From Trichoplusia ni (Eukaryota; Arthropoda; Insecta; Lepidoptera; Noctuidae), in assembly GCF_003590095.1 (NCBI RefSeq), contig NC_039488.1:8556001-8620000 (forward strand): 64,000 nucleotides of DNA, given 5' to 3'. Every line of letters begins with the position of its first letter. Position 1 is the stretch's first letter. Under the pieces are notes generated by a model, which saw nothing but the letters and a program-made list of their open reading frames with translations, was not told where the DNA came from and ran no database searches. Made by a program: the position numbers and the translations under genes. Positions 49,601 through 60,114 of the stretch are shown here, in pieces.

Positions 49601-51092
49601 TCTATCTGAGGACTATATGAAATATAAAATATGGCCGTTTGGCATATCCTTTATATAAAAGCTGACAAAACGTCAAATTTATTTGTCAGATAAAAGTTAT
49701 CTGACGATTGAAAAATCGGCTCTTAATGAAGTAAGTTGATTTGTAATATCCATTACAGTGATGAGTGATGAGTGCTCATGACATATTGTCATTGTGTTTG
49801 CAGAGCAACATAGCCCTGATCCTGCACGCGGTGGGCGAGTACGAGCTGTCGCTGCGGTTCGCGGAGCGCGCGCTGGGCGTGACGGCGGGCTCGCATGGCG
49901 CGCGCTCGCTGAAGGCGGCCGTGGCGCGCCATCTGCTGGCGCGCACGCTCTCCTGCCTCGGGGACTTCCGCGCCGCGCTGCAGCACGAGAAGGAGACCTA
50001 CTCCATCTACAAGCAGCTGGTGAGGACGCATACTAATTATGTACAAAACATAGCTGTAGAATATAATTGTTTTATCTAGTTTTTTTTGGAAATATCGGTT
50101 TTTGATTGAATCTCAATATTTATGAGATCAAGAAAAATCGGACCGAGAAAATTTAAAGGAGGAAATGAATTGTTTAATTTAATGTATGTTTGCAAACTGT
50201 AATCGCTAAAAAGAAGGATAAAGACAACATTTGTGATAGAGCGCGACCTTACTGTCAAATTGTCAACAGACCGGCATTAAATTCAAACGCAAAATAAATA
50301 GTTTTTATTTTACGTTTGAATTTTATGAACTGAGCTAAAATATATGATTTCGTAACTTTTAACGCTGAATAATGTCGTTAGCTGGGCGAGAAGCACGAGA
50401 AGACCCGCGAGTCGTCGGAGTGCCTGCGGCACCTGACGCAGCAGGCGGTGGTGCTGCAGAAGCGGCTGGCGGAGGCCTACGCGCGCGCGCCGCACGCCGC
50501 GCCCGCGCCGCCGCCGCTGCACATCCAGCCGCCCGGCATGGCCTCCGTCATCGACATGCTCAACCTCATCAACGGGATCCTCTTCGTGCAGATCAGGTCA
50601 CTTGTTACACTACCTAATTATTATCTGCAAAAGTTTTTGTCATCGTACTAATTAAAAAAAAAAAAGTTCTACACCCCTTTGAAAATCAACTTAACAAAAA
50701 AATATACATTTGCAATTGTGTATGACACCATATAAATTCCCCCATTCCAAACAGTTTTGTAATTGACAATCATTAATAATTAATCAGTTAATTTTTGTGA
50801 TACTTGGTCCAAAAACTATAGAAAAAAAAAGAATATAAGAACATACTCCCACGTTGTTTAGTTTTAAGTAATAAATGTAATAATACGTCCAAGTAAAATA
50901 AAAATACATATATTTTCATAGCAACTTTCATTCGTTTATTAAATATGTTTTTAAATTTGCAGCCCGCAAGACATCGAGCAATTCAAAGCCGAGATAGAGA
51001 AAAGACAGTTGAAGGACTTGCCGATCCCCGGCGTGGCGGGCGAGCCGGGCGCGGCGGCCGCGGACGAGGCCAAGCCGCACGGCGACAGTTGA
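28633..51092 (+). CDS. clu: Clustered mitochondria protein (clueless / CLUH)
   Basis: 24 coding exons: 28633-28750, 37898-38125, 38271-38932, 39087-39248, 39449-39602, 39933-40066, 40492-40628, 41423-41652, 42800-42936, 43805-43999, 44293-44505, 44966-45140, 45624-45729, 45806-46218, 46413-46615, 46950-47156, 47465-47725, 47862-47944, 48023-48152, 48667-48939, 49257-49382, 49804-50019, 50382-50596 and 50963-51092. They total 4,908 nt (1,635 aa) and all phases close. The product is a cytosolic RNA- and ribosome-associated protein that binds mRNAs for mitochondrial proteins; loss clusters mitochondria, and in flies it works with PINK1/Parkin. Domains: variable Lys/Asp-rich N-terminus (1-330), CLU-N (about 335-485; MELVQEIHQ, SRPESVDCTPPDY), Clu domain (about 600-850; GYEEHIPGQTRDWNEEL), central eIF3-like region with a Lys/Glu tract (about 895-980), TPR region (about 1330-1530; HPYTITEY, QHEKE). 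It is longer than fly Clu mainly because of exons 1-3. Confidence 0.97.
28751..37897. other. clu intron 1 (9.1 kb)
   Basis: AT-rich, opened by GTAAGT and closed by gttatag. No open frame resembles a protein. I found no paired terminal repeats or poly-A remnants. GC-richer patches at about 36690-36850 and 37280-37560 are candidates for an internal promoter close to exon 2. Confidence 0.75.
37280..37560 (+). promoter_or_regulatory. Possible alternative clu promoter (GC-rich patch)
   Basis: About 280 bp clearly richer in C, G and CpG than the surrounding intron, ending about 340 bp before exon 2. Exon 2 contains an in-frame ATG at 37927 with A at -3 (aaaaATGAAG). Transcription from here would give a 1,586-residue form lacking the first 49 residues. 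This is inferred from composition and position only. Confidence 0.3.
40067..40491. other. clu introns 5 and 6
   Basis: Intron 5 (39603-39932) and intron 6 (40067-40491) are AT-rich. No repeat or gene was recognised. Confidence 0.75.
40629..41422. other. clu intron 7, carrying hairpin repeat copy C
   Basis: 794 bp. The first part holds the actagtc repeat (40698-40766). The remainder contains a hydrophobic chance frame (41026-41316) that I do not accept as a gene. Confidence 0.75.
40698..40766 (+). repeat. actagtc hairpin repeat, copy C
   Basis: Has cagttgggtccgaaactagt, then a diverged cccgataaatacgcgtg block (here ctcgatacacgtg). A perfect 12-bp inverted repeat, gcctgactagtt (40698-40709) and aactagtcaggc (40736-40747), surrounds a 26-base loop. 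Confidence 0.7.
41653..42799. other. clu intron 8
   Basis: 1.15 kb, AT-rich. The last 196 bases are free of stops in the frame of exon 9, so intron retention would extend the protein in frame at that side. No repeat was recognised. Confidence 0.7.
42937..43804. other. clu intron 9
   Basis: 868 bp, with a somewhat GC-richer part at about 43100-43320 that may be an old repeat but has no partner in this window. No gene. Confidence 0.65.
44506..45623. other. clu introns 11 and 12 with exon 12 between
   Basis: Intron 11 (44506-44965) holds a short tgta microsatellite near 44905-44920. Intron 12 (45141-45623) holds hairpin repeat copy D (45185-45287). Exon 12 occupies 44966-45140. Confidence 0.75.
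45185..45287 (+). repeat. actagtc hairpin repeat, copy D (best preserved)
   Basis: Starts with perfect 18-bp inverted arms, gagtccttaatcatgagc (45185-45202) and its complement (45216-45233), around a 13-base loop. The core follows: ggttgggtccgaaactagtc, gggctaccccgataaa, tacgcgtgagtaaa. It lies 44 bp after the exon 12 donor and is not coding. Confidence 0.75.
46616..46949. other. clu introns 15 and 16
   Basis: Intron 15 (46616-46949) and intron 16 (47157-47464) are plain AT-rich sequence. No feature was recognised. Confidence 0.75.
48153..48666. other. clu introns 19 and 20
   Basis: Intron 19 (48153-48666) has a moderately GC-richer middle with ctaggttaggtt. That is too short to call telomeric repeat. 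Intron 20 (48940-49256) shows nothing. Confidence 0.7.
49383..49803. other. clu intron 21, carrying a MITE
   Basis: 421 bp. A 150-bp inverted-repeat element (49573-49722) takes up the middle. A small tandem duplication, accgaccctt twice, lies at about 49482-49502. Confidence 0.75.
49573..49722. mobile_element. MITE of about 150 bp with 17-bp terminal inverted repeats
   Basis: The left end gggccgatttttcaatc and the inverted right end gagccgatttttcaatc differ at one base. TTA flanks both sides (49570-49572 and 49723-49725), a likely 3-bp target duplication. The ends share further inverted similarity inward, and an internal gtcagataa/ttatctgac pair can fold. No coding capacity. Short size with inverted ends fits a non-autonomous DNA transposon; its superfamily is unknown. 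Confidence 0.8.
50020..50381. other. clu introns 22 and 23
   Basis: Intron 22 (50020-50381) and intron 23 (50597-50962) are AT-rich with A runs. Nothing was recognised. Confidence 0.75.
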
Positions 51093-53225
51093 AGCCGGGG
51101 CCGCGCCTACACACACCATGTTCCACTCATATTGGACATTTAACTATATACATTGTTACTTTAATATAATTATTGATTGATGATATTGTTCCTTATCTAT
51201 GAATGTATGCGGTAGTGAATAGTGTGCTAAGGTTTGATGTAGATTTTTTTGTTAGTAAAATTTTGACGATATTATTTTGATCAAATAATTAAGTGTTATT
51301 TTGAATGAATTCTCGCGGAGTGCGATAGGTTGATGCATGTGCGTACATTTCGCTCAAATCACGCAGATCTAGTTTTAATTTTACGCTTCCGTTTGGAATT
51401 CACAATTTATGTACACCCAAAGTAGTGCAATTTCAAGTAGTGATAATAGCAATAAGTTTTGGTTGTGAACCTGAGACCGTGTGCGTCGCTATGTTATGGT
51501 AACTGGTGCTACTGCCAATTTGTCCTTCGTATATATTATAATGGTTTTATGAATTGTTATTGTCGAGTATTATTTTTTTTAAACTAGTACGGGAGTATAG
51601 TGTTGAAACACCTGTAGCAGTAGAAATTCAGTTATATTGTGATTGAAATGTAACAGGATGTGTTGGCGCCGGCGCCGAGCGAGCTGGCCGGCTGCCGCGG
51701 GTCGCAAGCCGAAGTCCTCGAATTATCTGCATGCTAAATTATAGTAGGTTATGAAGAACAACTTAACGAGTTCCGCTCGATATTTACAAACACTGCCTTT
51801 AATGTTACATTTTAGTTTCAGATTTTAGTTGTTAGTGCCATATATGAATGTAGTGGATGTAAGTTTGTGTAATATTTTCGTTAGTCTGTGATATAGCATG
51901 TTTATCATCAAGCCACTTGCCTTTTTACGCAATAAAAAGTATCTGACATAGTTTCGGCTTCCATATCTGTTTGGTACGTATATTTAAGAACTATAAAAGC
52001 AACAAAGCGTTAATTAGTGAATGTAATATAATTAATGGTATACTAAACTTGTCGTCGATATAATGTAATATACGATACGGGCCTTGTAAAAGATACATAG
52101 CTACGGTGTATTCATGTTATACTTCTAAATAAAAATCAACTATTCTTATAATGGTATTGATATCTTGTCAGTGACGCCAAATGAACAAATGTTGAGTGTT
52201 CGTTTTGGGGGAAAAAAATGTATTTTAAGAGTACTCTGCCTTTCGAAATCTATAGTTTCTAATGTCATGTTGTTAACAGTGTCGCTACATATCCGAATTA
52301 GCTTTGTTGTGTGGTTGTAGTTGTCAAAGTTCGCCGTTCATCGAATACTAGGCCTTCAAGAAACAGTTGCCTTTCTGTAACGTGAAGATATCATATTTGA
52401 ATAACACGCGTCATGATACCTGTTGGCAGTAATACCCATGCTATGTTCATATTGTTCATGTTATTGTTTCTAGCTGTCGTAATGTTATAACCTAATGTAG
52501 TAGTGTATTATTGGTTAACATATATGCGCTTTCGAGTCAATTCTCTCATGTAGTTTACATCTGTTTTTAATTAGTCGAAGTCATACATTTTGTATGCATA
52601 CTTATACAAATCGCTCAGTTCTATAGTTGTATCGGTTGACGAAGCAATCGTAACTTGATATTTACACTAGCCCTGTCTCGAGTTGTTATTTAATAGTTAT
52701 TAGAAACTGATTTTATTAAAGAAATAAGTAAGCATTATTATAATATATTTCTATAAACATACCTTACAAGTCAACCTCTACCAAGTTGTTACTTGCATTA
52801 GCGTTAGGATTGTTTTTACCAGAATAATGAAGATGGTAATGGTAACGCACATTCATTCAAATGGGACAATATTGCATATAGTTTAGGGTAAGTTCTCGTC
52901 AACCGATATATCTAAATTGCACGTAATGCGTATCGGAAATACGTCATAAACAAGGTGAGATGTATGTCTGTATGATCGCCTCCCTATTACATTTGTCGAA
53001 ATTAATTCGTCATTTTCGACAAATACATGTGTAGTTATGTTAACATCATCCGATATTTACGATACGCACACCGTTCCGTGCTGGTTATATAAATATATAA
53101 GAATGTTGTTCGATGAAGTACGTGCCTAAGCAAACAATAATCAATCGTTGTTGTTACATTTCTTTAACAATATGATGACCATGTAAATACGGCGCTGTTC
53201 GTAGTATAATAAAAAATCGTTTTTA
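51093..53225 (+). other. clu 3' UTR
   Basis: About 2.1 kb with three AATAAA signals, at 51931-51936, 52128-52133 and 53208-53213. One GC-rich island lies at about 51660-51715. No gene or mobile element was recognised. UTR length depends on which signal is used. Confidence 0.55.
53208..53213 (+). terminator. Distal clu polyadenylation signal
   Basis: AATAAA. The opposing calypso signal starts 22 bp to the right, so the distal clu mRNA end would overlap the calypso 3' end. Confidence 0.5.
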
Positions 53226-53234
53226 GAAAATTGT

Positions 53235-53240
53235 TTTATT
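53235..53240 (-). terminator. calypso polyadenylation signal (likely)
   Basis: TTTATT on the plus strand, AATAAA on the minus strand, about 400 bases past the calypso stop. Confidence 0.5.
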
Positions 53241-53643
53241 TATGATTCTTAGTAAATACTTCTTATTAACTAATACAATGAGAGACTAAACCTTATGCTT
53301 TACTGATAAAATACTATTATAAATAACGAAATGGTAAGCTGTAAATGGATACCATGTGTGATAATAATACTATACTTCAACAAGTTCAGTGGCAAGTATA
53401 GAATTAGGAATAAGTAACTTCGTCCAGCGAGGTTGCACAGTCCTATTCTTTTAGACTAATATCTCGTAATTTTATACGACCAACAATATGAATGTCTGAG
53501 TACAAATACATTAACATTACATTACTAATAAGTGGAGTGAACTAAGAATGTTCATAATTTCAAACTTTCAAATTTCAACCTTACATTTTATAACCTACAG
53601 ATAATTTATTCTACTTATATAGTTGGATCTCATAACCTAACCT

Positions 53644-56643
53644 CTACTTCCTCGCCCGGGGGCGTGGCCTTGGCCTAGCTCTAGGGCGTGGCCTAGGCCT
53701 TCGCCTACGCGCCCGCGATGACCGTCCGCGTTCGAGCTGCGCGGCCACCAGCTCGCCGAGGGCGCCGCGCTCCGCTAACATCGACAGGAACGTACAGATG
53801 AACTCGTCGTAGTTGTGTGTGCGGCGGCAGTCGTCAACCTGTGAAAGTATTAGTATAGGTTAATAACAAGTTATTGAGAAAAGAAATTAATTTCTACAAT
53901 AATTCTGTACTAGATTGATATCGTGGAAATCGGTACATACTGAATGAATTTCAAACTATTTCAGTTGTTGGAGTTTATGGAGCTAAAAATGTATTTTCCT
54001 AAATATTTACTTCCCTGAGTGTTCCAATTAATTGCTTACAACAAATTTTACTTATTGGTATAATTGCAAACAAATAAGGTAATGAATTCATGCTGTTTAA
54101 GGTTCTATCACTTTTAAATATATGTATTTACTTATTTAGCTTAATTTTCTTACTTTATACATATCCCTTTTATCATTCTCATCATTAAGAGCCTGCTGGC
54201 ATTGCTGCACTTCATTGACTATGCTGCTCATCAAAGCATTGAGTTCCGAATGAGATAGTAATAACTTTCTCAGCTTGATCGGCTGATCTGGTTCCGACTC
54301 ACAACACACCAGGACAGGGGAGTCATTGCTCTTTACTAGAGCTGTGATAGAGGTAGGGTATAACTGAAACAAATGTATACGCGAAAAGATGAGAGATTTT
54401 AGCACTATGTATTATAATTAATGTACTGAACATACTGATATTGAAAAAACATGTTATTGTGACATGGTTACTTACATCTCCAACGATTTGATTGTCTCTG
54501 TTGATTGTAACGAATTTAACAACTGAACCCTGTTCTACAGGATCAACTGAAAGAGAATAGCCCAAATTAGTCTAATCAAAATTAATCCTAATTAGTTTAC
54601 ATTAGTTTATAATGACAAAAAAACATCGATTTTGTGCTAGAATAAAATCCAATATCTGTAACAGATGATACAGTAAGTTAGTAGTTATTTCCGTTTCTTC
54701 TAAAATAGGGTAAAAGGATTGTTTTGGTATTATGTTACATCAATAGTAAATACACATTCCAGCCCATTTGGAAAGTTAACAATAATTAGTATAATTACAT
54801 TCACCATTAAAAACTTCAAATAACTTACCTAATATAATACTGTTGTCTTGGTGGGGCCGATCATTGGCTCCAATCTCTATGGTAATAGGCCTTGTGTAGT
54901 CGACATCATAGATCTGCAACTGTGATGACTCTAATGCAGTCAGTATTGTCTCTTCACTAATTTGACCTAGGTTTTCATTCATGGAGTTCTCATTACTGCT
55001 TTCTGATATTATTTCTCCTTGATCTGTTAACAATAATGTTTTTATTATTACAACCTTATTTATTATTGTAATGCTGTATTGTTGCTAAAGAAATTTCAAG
55101 TATGTTAAAAATAAATTATTTTAAAGAATAATAGAAACATTCTAGTACATTATTATGTAGCCTGCAGAATTTTATAACAATCATTTAAACTTGAGTATCA
55201 TTAGCAACTCAACTTATAATATTATCTTCAGTAAAAGACACAATAAATTTTATTCTTACCATTAATTTCGCGGCGTTTCGATAGTAAATGTCGCAAATGT
55301 TTCCCAATCTTAGAAATAGCTTCTTTAACCCTTTTCTGATTAAGTTCAAGTGCATTGAGTTTCTGTGTTAATGCCAATCGTCTGTCAGGTACAAAGGCCA
55401 TCAAATTGAATCTAAAAAAGAAAAATAACCTTTTAAATTTCAAATTCTTCTTCAAAATAATATAGGTAAGCATTTCATTGTTTTTGTATCCTTTTAAATA
55501 TGCTTAAAACTTTGAATATCAAGGCACAAAACAACAATTTTCAGTAAAGGAGAGGTGGTATATGTCATAACATGCTAAGATATAAACAGATAAAACAGTA
55601 AATATAAAATTAGGGGTATTATGACAGAAAAAACCTTTCAATGTTCTTCTACCTTATATCATGTACTTGCTCTCCAGCATCTCTGCCAAGTCTCTCAGCC
55701 ATCACTCTCCGGAACTTATCCGTCCAATCCTCATCAGGGGCCCAGGGTCCGTGGTCTGTAGGGTACGGTTTGAGACCATCCAACTCAAACAAATGACCAT
55801 TAATTGGTACAAAACTTACAAAGTGGTAAGCTTCACCTGAAATTGGATTTTAATACACATAGACATAACTATTTGCTTATCAATCTTTATGCAAATTTAA
55901 AATAAATTTTGATTGAAAATCCTCCATGGTTGTGTTATTAATACAAAGATAATTTTTACAATACTACTTTTATATGTCACAAAACAGCTTTGTTGTTTTG
56001 TTTTATTTGTGACAACATACCTGTGAAGCGCCCAGTTGACACACCAGCACTCTTATCTGCCTTCTTCCTGGCTTGTGGGATGGCATGTGAATTGTGTGCA
56101 CAAGCTAACTCTGGTGTATTACCTATAGCCCAGCCTTTGTTCTCAGGGTTCATGCCCAAAGTATGATGCTGTGAAAAGATTTACAAAGGAGGATTATAAG
56201 CATTACTTTGAAACAAACAACAATATAACAATAAAAACGCATTGTTTACAAAACATAACAGGCTTTACCTTTAATCTACTTAGTGTTTCCCCTAAATGGA
56301 GATTAGGATAGTTCAATAATATAGACAGTAAAGCGTGAGTGGCGCAACTGTTTGGGACCATTTGTTGAGCGAAAAATATATTGTTTATAGTCTCTTCGTC
56401 GCGAACGAAACTCTCAATTTGTTCGACAAACTTTCTGCGTGAACGACGCTCTTCGATCCATCGGAACAAGAATATAAACCCATATACAGGACTTTCCAGG
56501 GGTTTATGAAGGTCGTAAATTTCCTCTACCTGGACCCCTTTTACCCCGAAGTCCTCTAATAACAATGTAAATAGTCCCGGGTCGCTCTCTAATTCGAGCC
56601 ATCCCTCGGTTAGGCTGTTCAACTCAACCGGCATGTTTTTCAT
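53644..56643 (-). CDS. calypso: Ubiquitin carboxyl-terminal hydrolase calypso (BAP1 ortholog)
   Basis: Eight coding exons on the minus strand: 56643-56269, 56168-56021, 55836-55653, 55411-55260, 55023-54829, 54546-54476, 54363-54154 and 53838-53644. They total 1,530 nt (509 aa) and all phases close. It is the catalytic subunit of the Polycomb PR-DUB complex and, with Asx/ASXL, removes monoubiquitin from histone H2A. The UCH domain is at about 13-240: GWLELESDPGLFTLLLEDFG; oxyanion Gln94; nucleophile Cys100 in VPNSCATHALLS; His179 in EAYHFVSFVP; Asp194 in FELDGLKPYP. The crossover region contains NPENKGWAIGNTPELACAHN. A helical segment with KRVKEAISKIGKHL follows. The C-terminal ULD-like part is MYKVDDCRRTHNYDEFICTF. 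The last 25 residues are Arg/Pro repeats, an unusual basic tail. The start is the only in-frame ATG pair before the domain; Met4 is an alternative. Confidence 0.95.
53839..54153. other. calypso introns over about 200 bp
   Basis: Intron 7 (53839-54153), intron 5 (54547-54828), intron 4 (55024-55259) and intron 3 (55412-55652) are AT-rich. No repeat or nested gene was recognised. Confidence 0.7.
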
Positions 56644-58500
56644 AGGTGTAGCTTGTTGGTACGAAATATCCAAATTCGCCACTTTATAATTTGGTGTTTC
56701 TATTTTAATAAAAAACACTTTCGGCGTGAAATGTCTGTTATTTTAGTTTGTTGTCTGCATTATAATAGTAATGCAAACAATAGGACATTTATCGAAAACT
56801 TTATAATTACATCTGTCAGTGTCAATGTCATTCATGGTATGTCAAAGTTTTGCGTTTAGAAATTTAATTATATGCTAGATTGTTTTAGTTGTTAGTTGTT
56901 TAAAATCAAGTTAGAATATTGACCCTTCCATCAGGGCCGGGGAATGCAAATGGTTTAAAAATCAGCTTAGGTAACAATCACTGAAGTTAAGAAGTTAGAG
57001 CTTATTAAGTCACTATCCTATAAAACCGGTCGAAATGTTCGTGGCAAAAGCACTTCCACCAAGCCATTTACCACTTTTTAACTTTAATTCTTGTTATTGT
57101 TTTTTATTTATTTCTAGGTGTGTTATTGTTTATTTAGAAAATGCAAGATACTGATATCTTTCTTCTCGAGAACTCATTGTAGTACCTAGTCAGGAACAGC
57201 CATTTCATTGCGATTGAAATCCATAAGTTGCCGTTTTACTTTCCTGATATGTGGTTTATTCGGTAGGGAATTAACTATTTTGCAATAGTTAAAACTTCTC
57301 GGTGGCGCTTTTGTTTCTGATTCATAGATCTATTCAGTTAATCTTAGCAGTCGAACCCTACCTTCGACTGTTTGCCAGAAAACACTTTTAAAGTCATAGT
57401 TACAAACGGGTTTAGTGACGATATAGGTACTATCGGACTATAAATAAAGGTAGGTAGCATATGTTTTCCCATGTATAAAACCCCTTCCAATGCAGGTATT
57501 CACTTACTTACTTTTAAAAATCCACTTACCAATACTTCCCAATAAGACATGTTTTAATAGGCTTGTCGTCGTAAGCTGTAGGTGTGTTTCCCTATATAAA
57601 CATACCTATTTGCACAACTCAACATAGCTAAGTTTTGGTTTTGTGAACTTAAATTTTGTTTTTACTTTCACTTGCTACGCAGAAAAAAAAGAACCATATG
57701 CAAGAGGTTCCTATACTTCCTATATTTACCTTCTGGTAGTTATTATGTACTTATCTGTGTTAGCCTACAAGCATTCCTTTGATGAACCTGCCTTTTGTGA
57801 TGTTGTACGGCAAGGAGCTAATTTTAAGTGGGTTCTTAAGTTTCCATGCCTTTTTGGTTGAGCTGAAGCCCCCATTGTTTGAAACAGGAATTTCTAATAA
57901 TATCTGTTCTTTGTTTCTTTTTTGATACACCGTGATTTTTTAGTAGTCTTACAAAAGCAGCCCAGTTCATGTATCCAATGACTAGAACACGTTCATGATA
58001 AAAAATAGGTATTTATGAGATTTAAATAAATTTAAAATGCAATTTTTATTCAATATTATGATGCAATTCGTAGTTTTTTAGAAACACAGCTCTGTTGCGA
58101 GCGCGGTCCGAGCTTTGTAACAATAGTGAGGGGCGCGGGCGGCGGCGTTTTTATCATTTTTAAGAGTATTTTCAGATTTCTCTTGTTTAATTTTTCTTCG
58201 TAATTATTGTCTTAGTTGATGATAAAAAAATAATAATCGCGCCTACTGGTATTTTACGTCGGATACATGAACTGGGCTCCTTTTGTAAGACGACTAAAAA
58301 ATCACCGTGTATAACCATATTTTTCGTATAAACAGTATCTATTTATGTGGGTGTTTCGGAAACATCAAACATAAGTTAAAAACAAGAAAATACCAAATAC
58401 CAAACCATGAAGCAATGGCAGCTGCATAAAGATCTTCATAATTGCTCCAATTAATACATTCTGATTTAAGGATTAACAAAAATGAAACAAAAATATCTTT
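56644..58500. other. Region between calypso and the PPxY gene
   Basis: Holds the calypso promoter and 5' UTR (just right of 56643) and a long-arm MITE (57928-58309). The rest, about 56850-57920, is AT-rich with chance frames only. Confidence 0.65.
57928..58309. mobile_element. MITE of about 380 bp with roughly 50-bp terminal inverted repeats and TA flanks
   Basis: The left arm runs caccgtgattttttagtagt, cttacaaaagcagcccagtt, catgtatcc. The right arm is its inverse with three mismatches (caCggtg, agtCgtc, aagGagc). TA lies immediately outside both ends (57926-57927 and 58310-58311), the target site of Tc1/mariner-type elements. The middle has a GC-rich patch (gggcgcgggcggcggcg) but no frame. 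Non-autonomous. The mariner link is inferred from the TA only. Confidence 0.8.
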
Positions 58501-58508
58501 CAACAACA

Positions 58509-58514
58509 TTTATT
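58509..58514 (-). terminator. Likely polyadenylation signal of the PPxY gene
   Basis: TTTATT on the plus strand (AATAAA on the minus strand). It would give a 3' UTR of about 1.6 kb. Nearer signals are possible. Confidence 0.35.
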
Positions 58515-60114
58515 TTTTGTTTTATTTACACTCTTAACTTCTGAACTTTGTACAATGTACAAATAATAAATGCACAACTTCAGCATTGTAAAATCCTCAT
58601 AAAGACTTGCAGGCACGCGCTTTTTGAATCAATTAGTTAAGCACACGATTTAAGTATTACTTATAAACAGTATTGGTCCCATTTTTATCATTCGAAAGCA
58701 CAAAGCTATTTATGATTGTCATTGATGATATAAATATGCCTATCATGCAATCCTACACTTCTAAAGCTGTAAGGCTTAGGCCACGAGATCTATAGAACAA
58801 GAAGGTTCTAGAGTCTTATACTCCTTATCGACTATCAACTCGTTAGTGTCCACCTATCATAATGACAGTTTAATTTAGTTTTCTACATCGAAAGAATGAA
58901 CTGCGTTAGTGTTTTGTTTTGCGTGATCAACTTTAAACCAACTGCAGTTAACATGCCCAGTTGTCAATCTAAATATGAAATAGTAGGCTGTTTGATATTT
59001 CTTGCGTTGGACGGATTGACTAGCACTTGTCACAAATTGTACAGTCGATTGAGCATGTTTGACTTATTTCGATTAGGTAAACAATTTTATAATGAGCACT
59101 TTGTTCGAAATCTTTAAGTTGTGCAATCAGAATATGTACAAGTTACAAATTATTATGCATGACTGGATGATCTAACAGAATATTTAAGTAAATATGCTTT
59201 AATTTCAAGACTAGAATAGACAAATCGGAACAGAAAACTATATTACCCCTACTAAGATAATAAACGTGATATATCACTTAAACGGTGAAACCTACTAATA
59301 GTCTTTATCACAACGACATGCTAACAATGAGTTTGAAATATTATTCACATTTTTGAGAACACAAAATTGTTCAGAGAAAATTTTTCATTTCACCTTAAGT
59401 CGTCAAAAACGAGAAGACTATACTTTAAGGTTTGTGTAGGTACAACTTGATCGTATTGTACTTTACAACTGCGTGCAACAAAACGATAGTAGTGCGCCTT
59501 GTCTATAAAAGTTTGTGAGCAAAATTATAGCAAAGGAATCAGCAGTTACTGATAACATCCACGTGAGTACACACCAGTGAGCACATTCAGGACTCAGTAC
59601 AAATGGCACGTGACGTAGGACACAACTACTGCGTGTTTACTTATTATAATTGATAGCAACAGATATGTGTGGACGTCTGTCGTCGCCTGGCCGGCTCTCG
59701 GGCGGCGCCGGCGCCGGACCGATGACTTAGCCTACTTTACAATTATTTGGAACCACAGAGGTGCTCTGCTCGGAACACAATTTACAAAATAATTATTGGA
59801 AGAGTTCACTTATCTGCCTAACTACAGGTACATTTTAACAAAAACTATTTTACAAAATTTTATAATTATGTACAGAGGAGGAAATAAGTAACTAATAATA
59901 ACTTCCCTATTATCACATAAGTACGCAACGCTCCATATACTCGACAACCTACGTTAAATAAAAACAATAGTTTCATGTTAGGATATGTACGTACAATATA
60001 AATATAATACCATTGCACTGTTGTTATACCAACAGTGTGGACTACTTGCTATATACGAGTCTCATCACATGAAACAGCAGTCGATTTAAAGTAACAAGAA
60101 GGTGGTGCGGGCCT
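58515..60114 (-). other. Probable 3' UTR of the PPxY gene
   Basis: AT-rich non-coding sequence, with a short GC-rich segment at about 59680-59725. A plus-strand frame at 58896-59117 has no recognised similarity and weak coding character. Confidence 0.45.

Noticed and set aside
49789..50617. Arg/Ala-rich frames over clu exons 22 and 23
   Set aside because: GC-rich exons open extra frames. Only the TPR-encoding frame joins neighbouring exons in phase.
58896..59117. 73-codon plus-strand frame after calypso
   Set aside because: No recognised motif. It lies in the likely 3' UTR of the PPxY gene, antisense.
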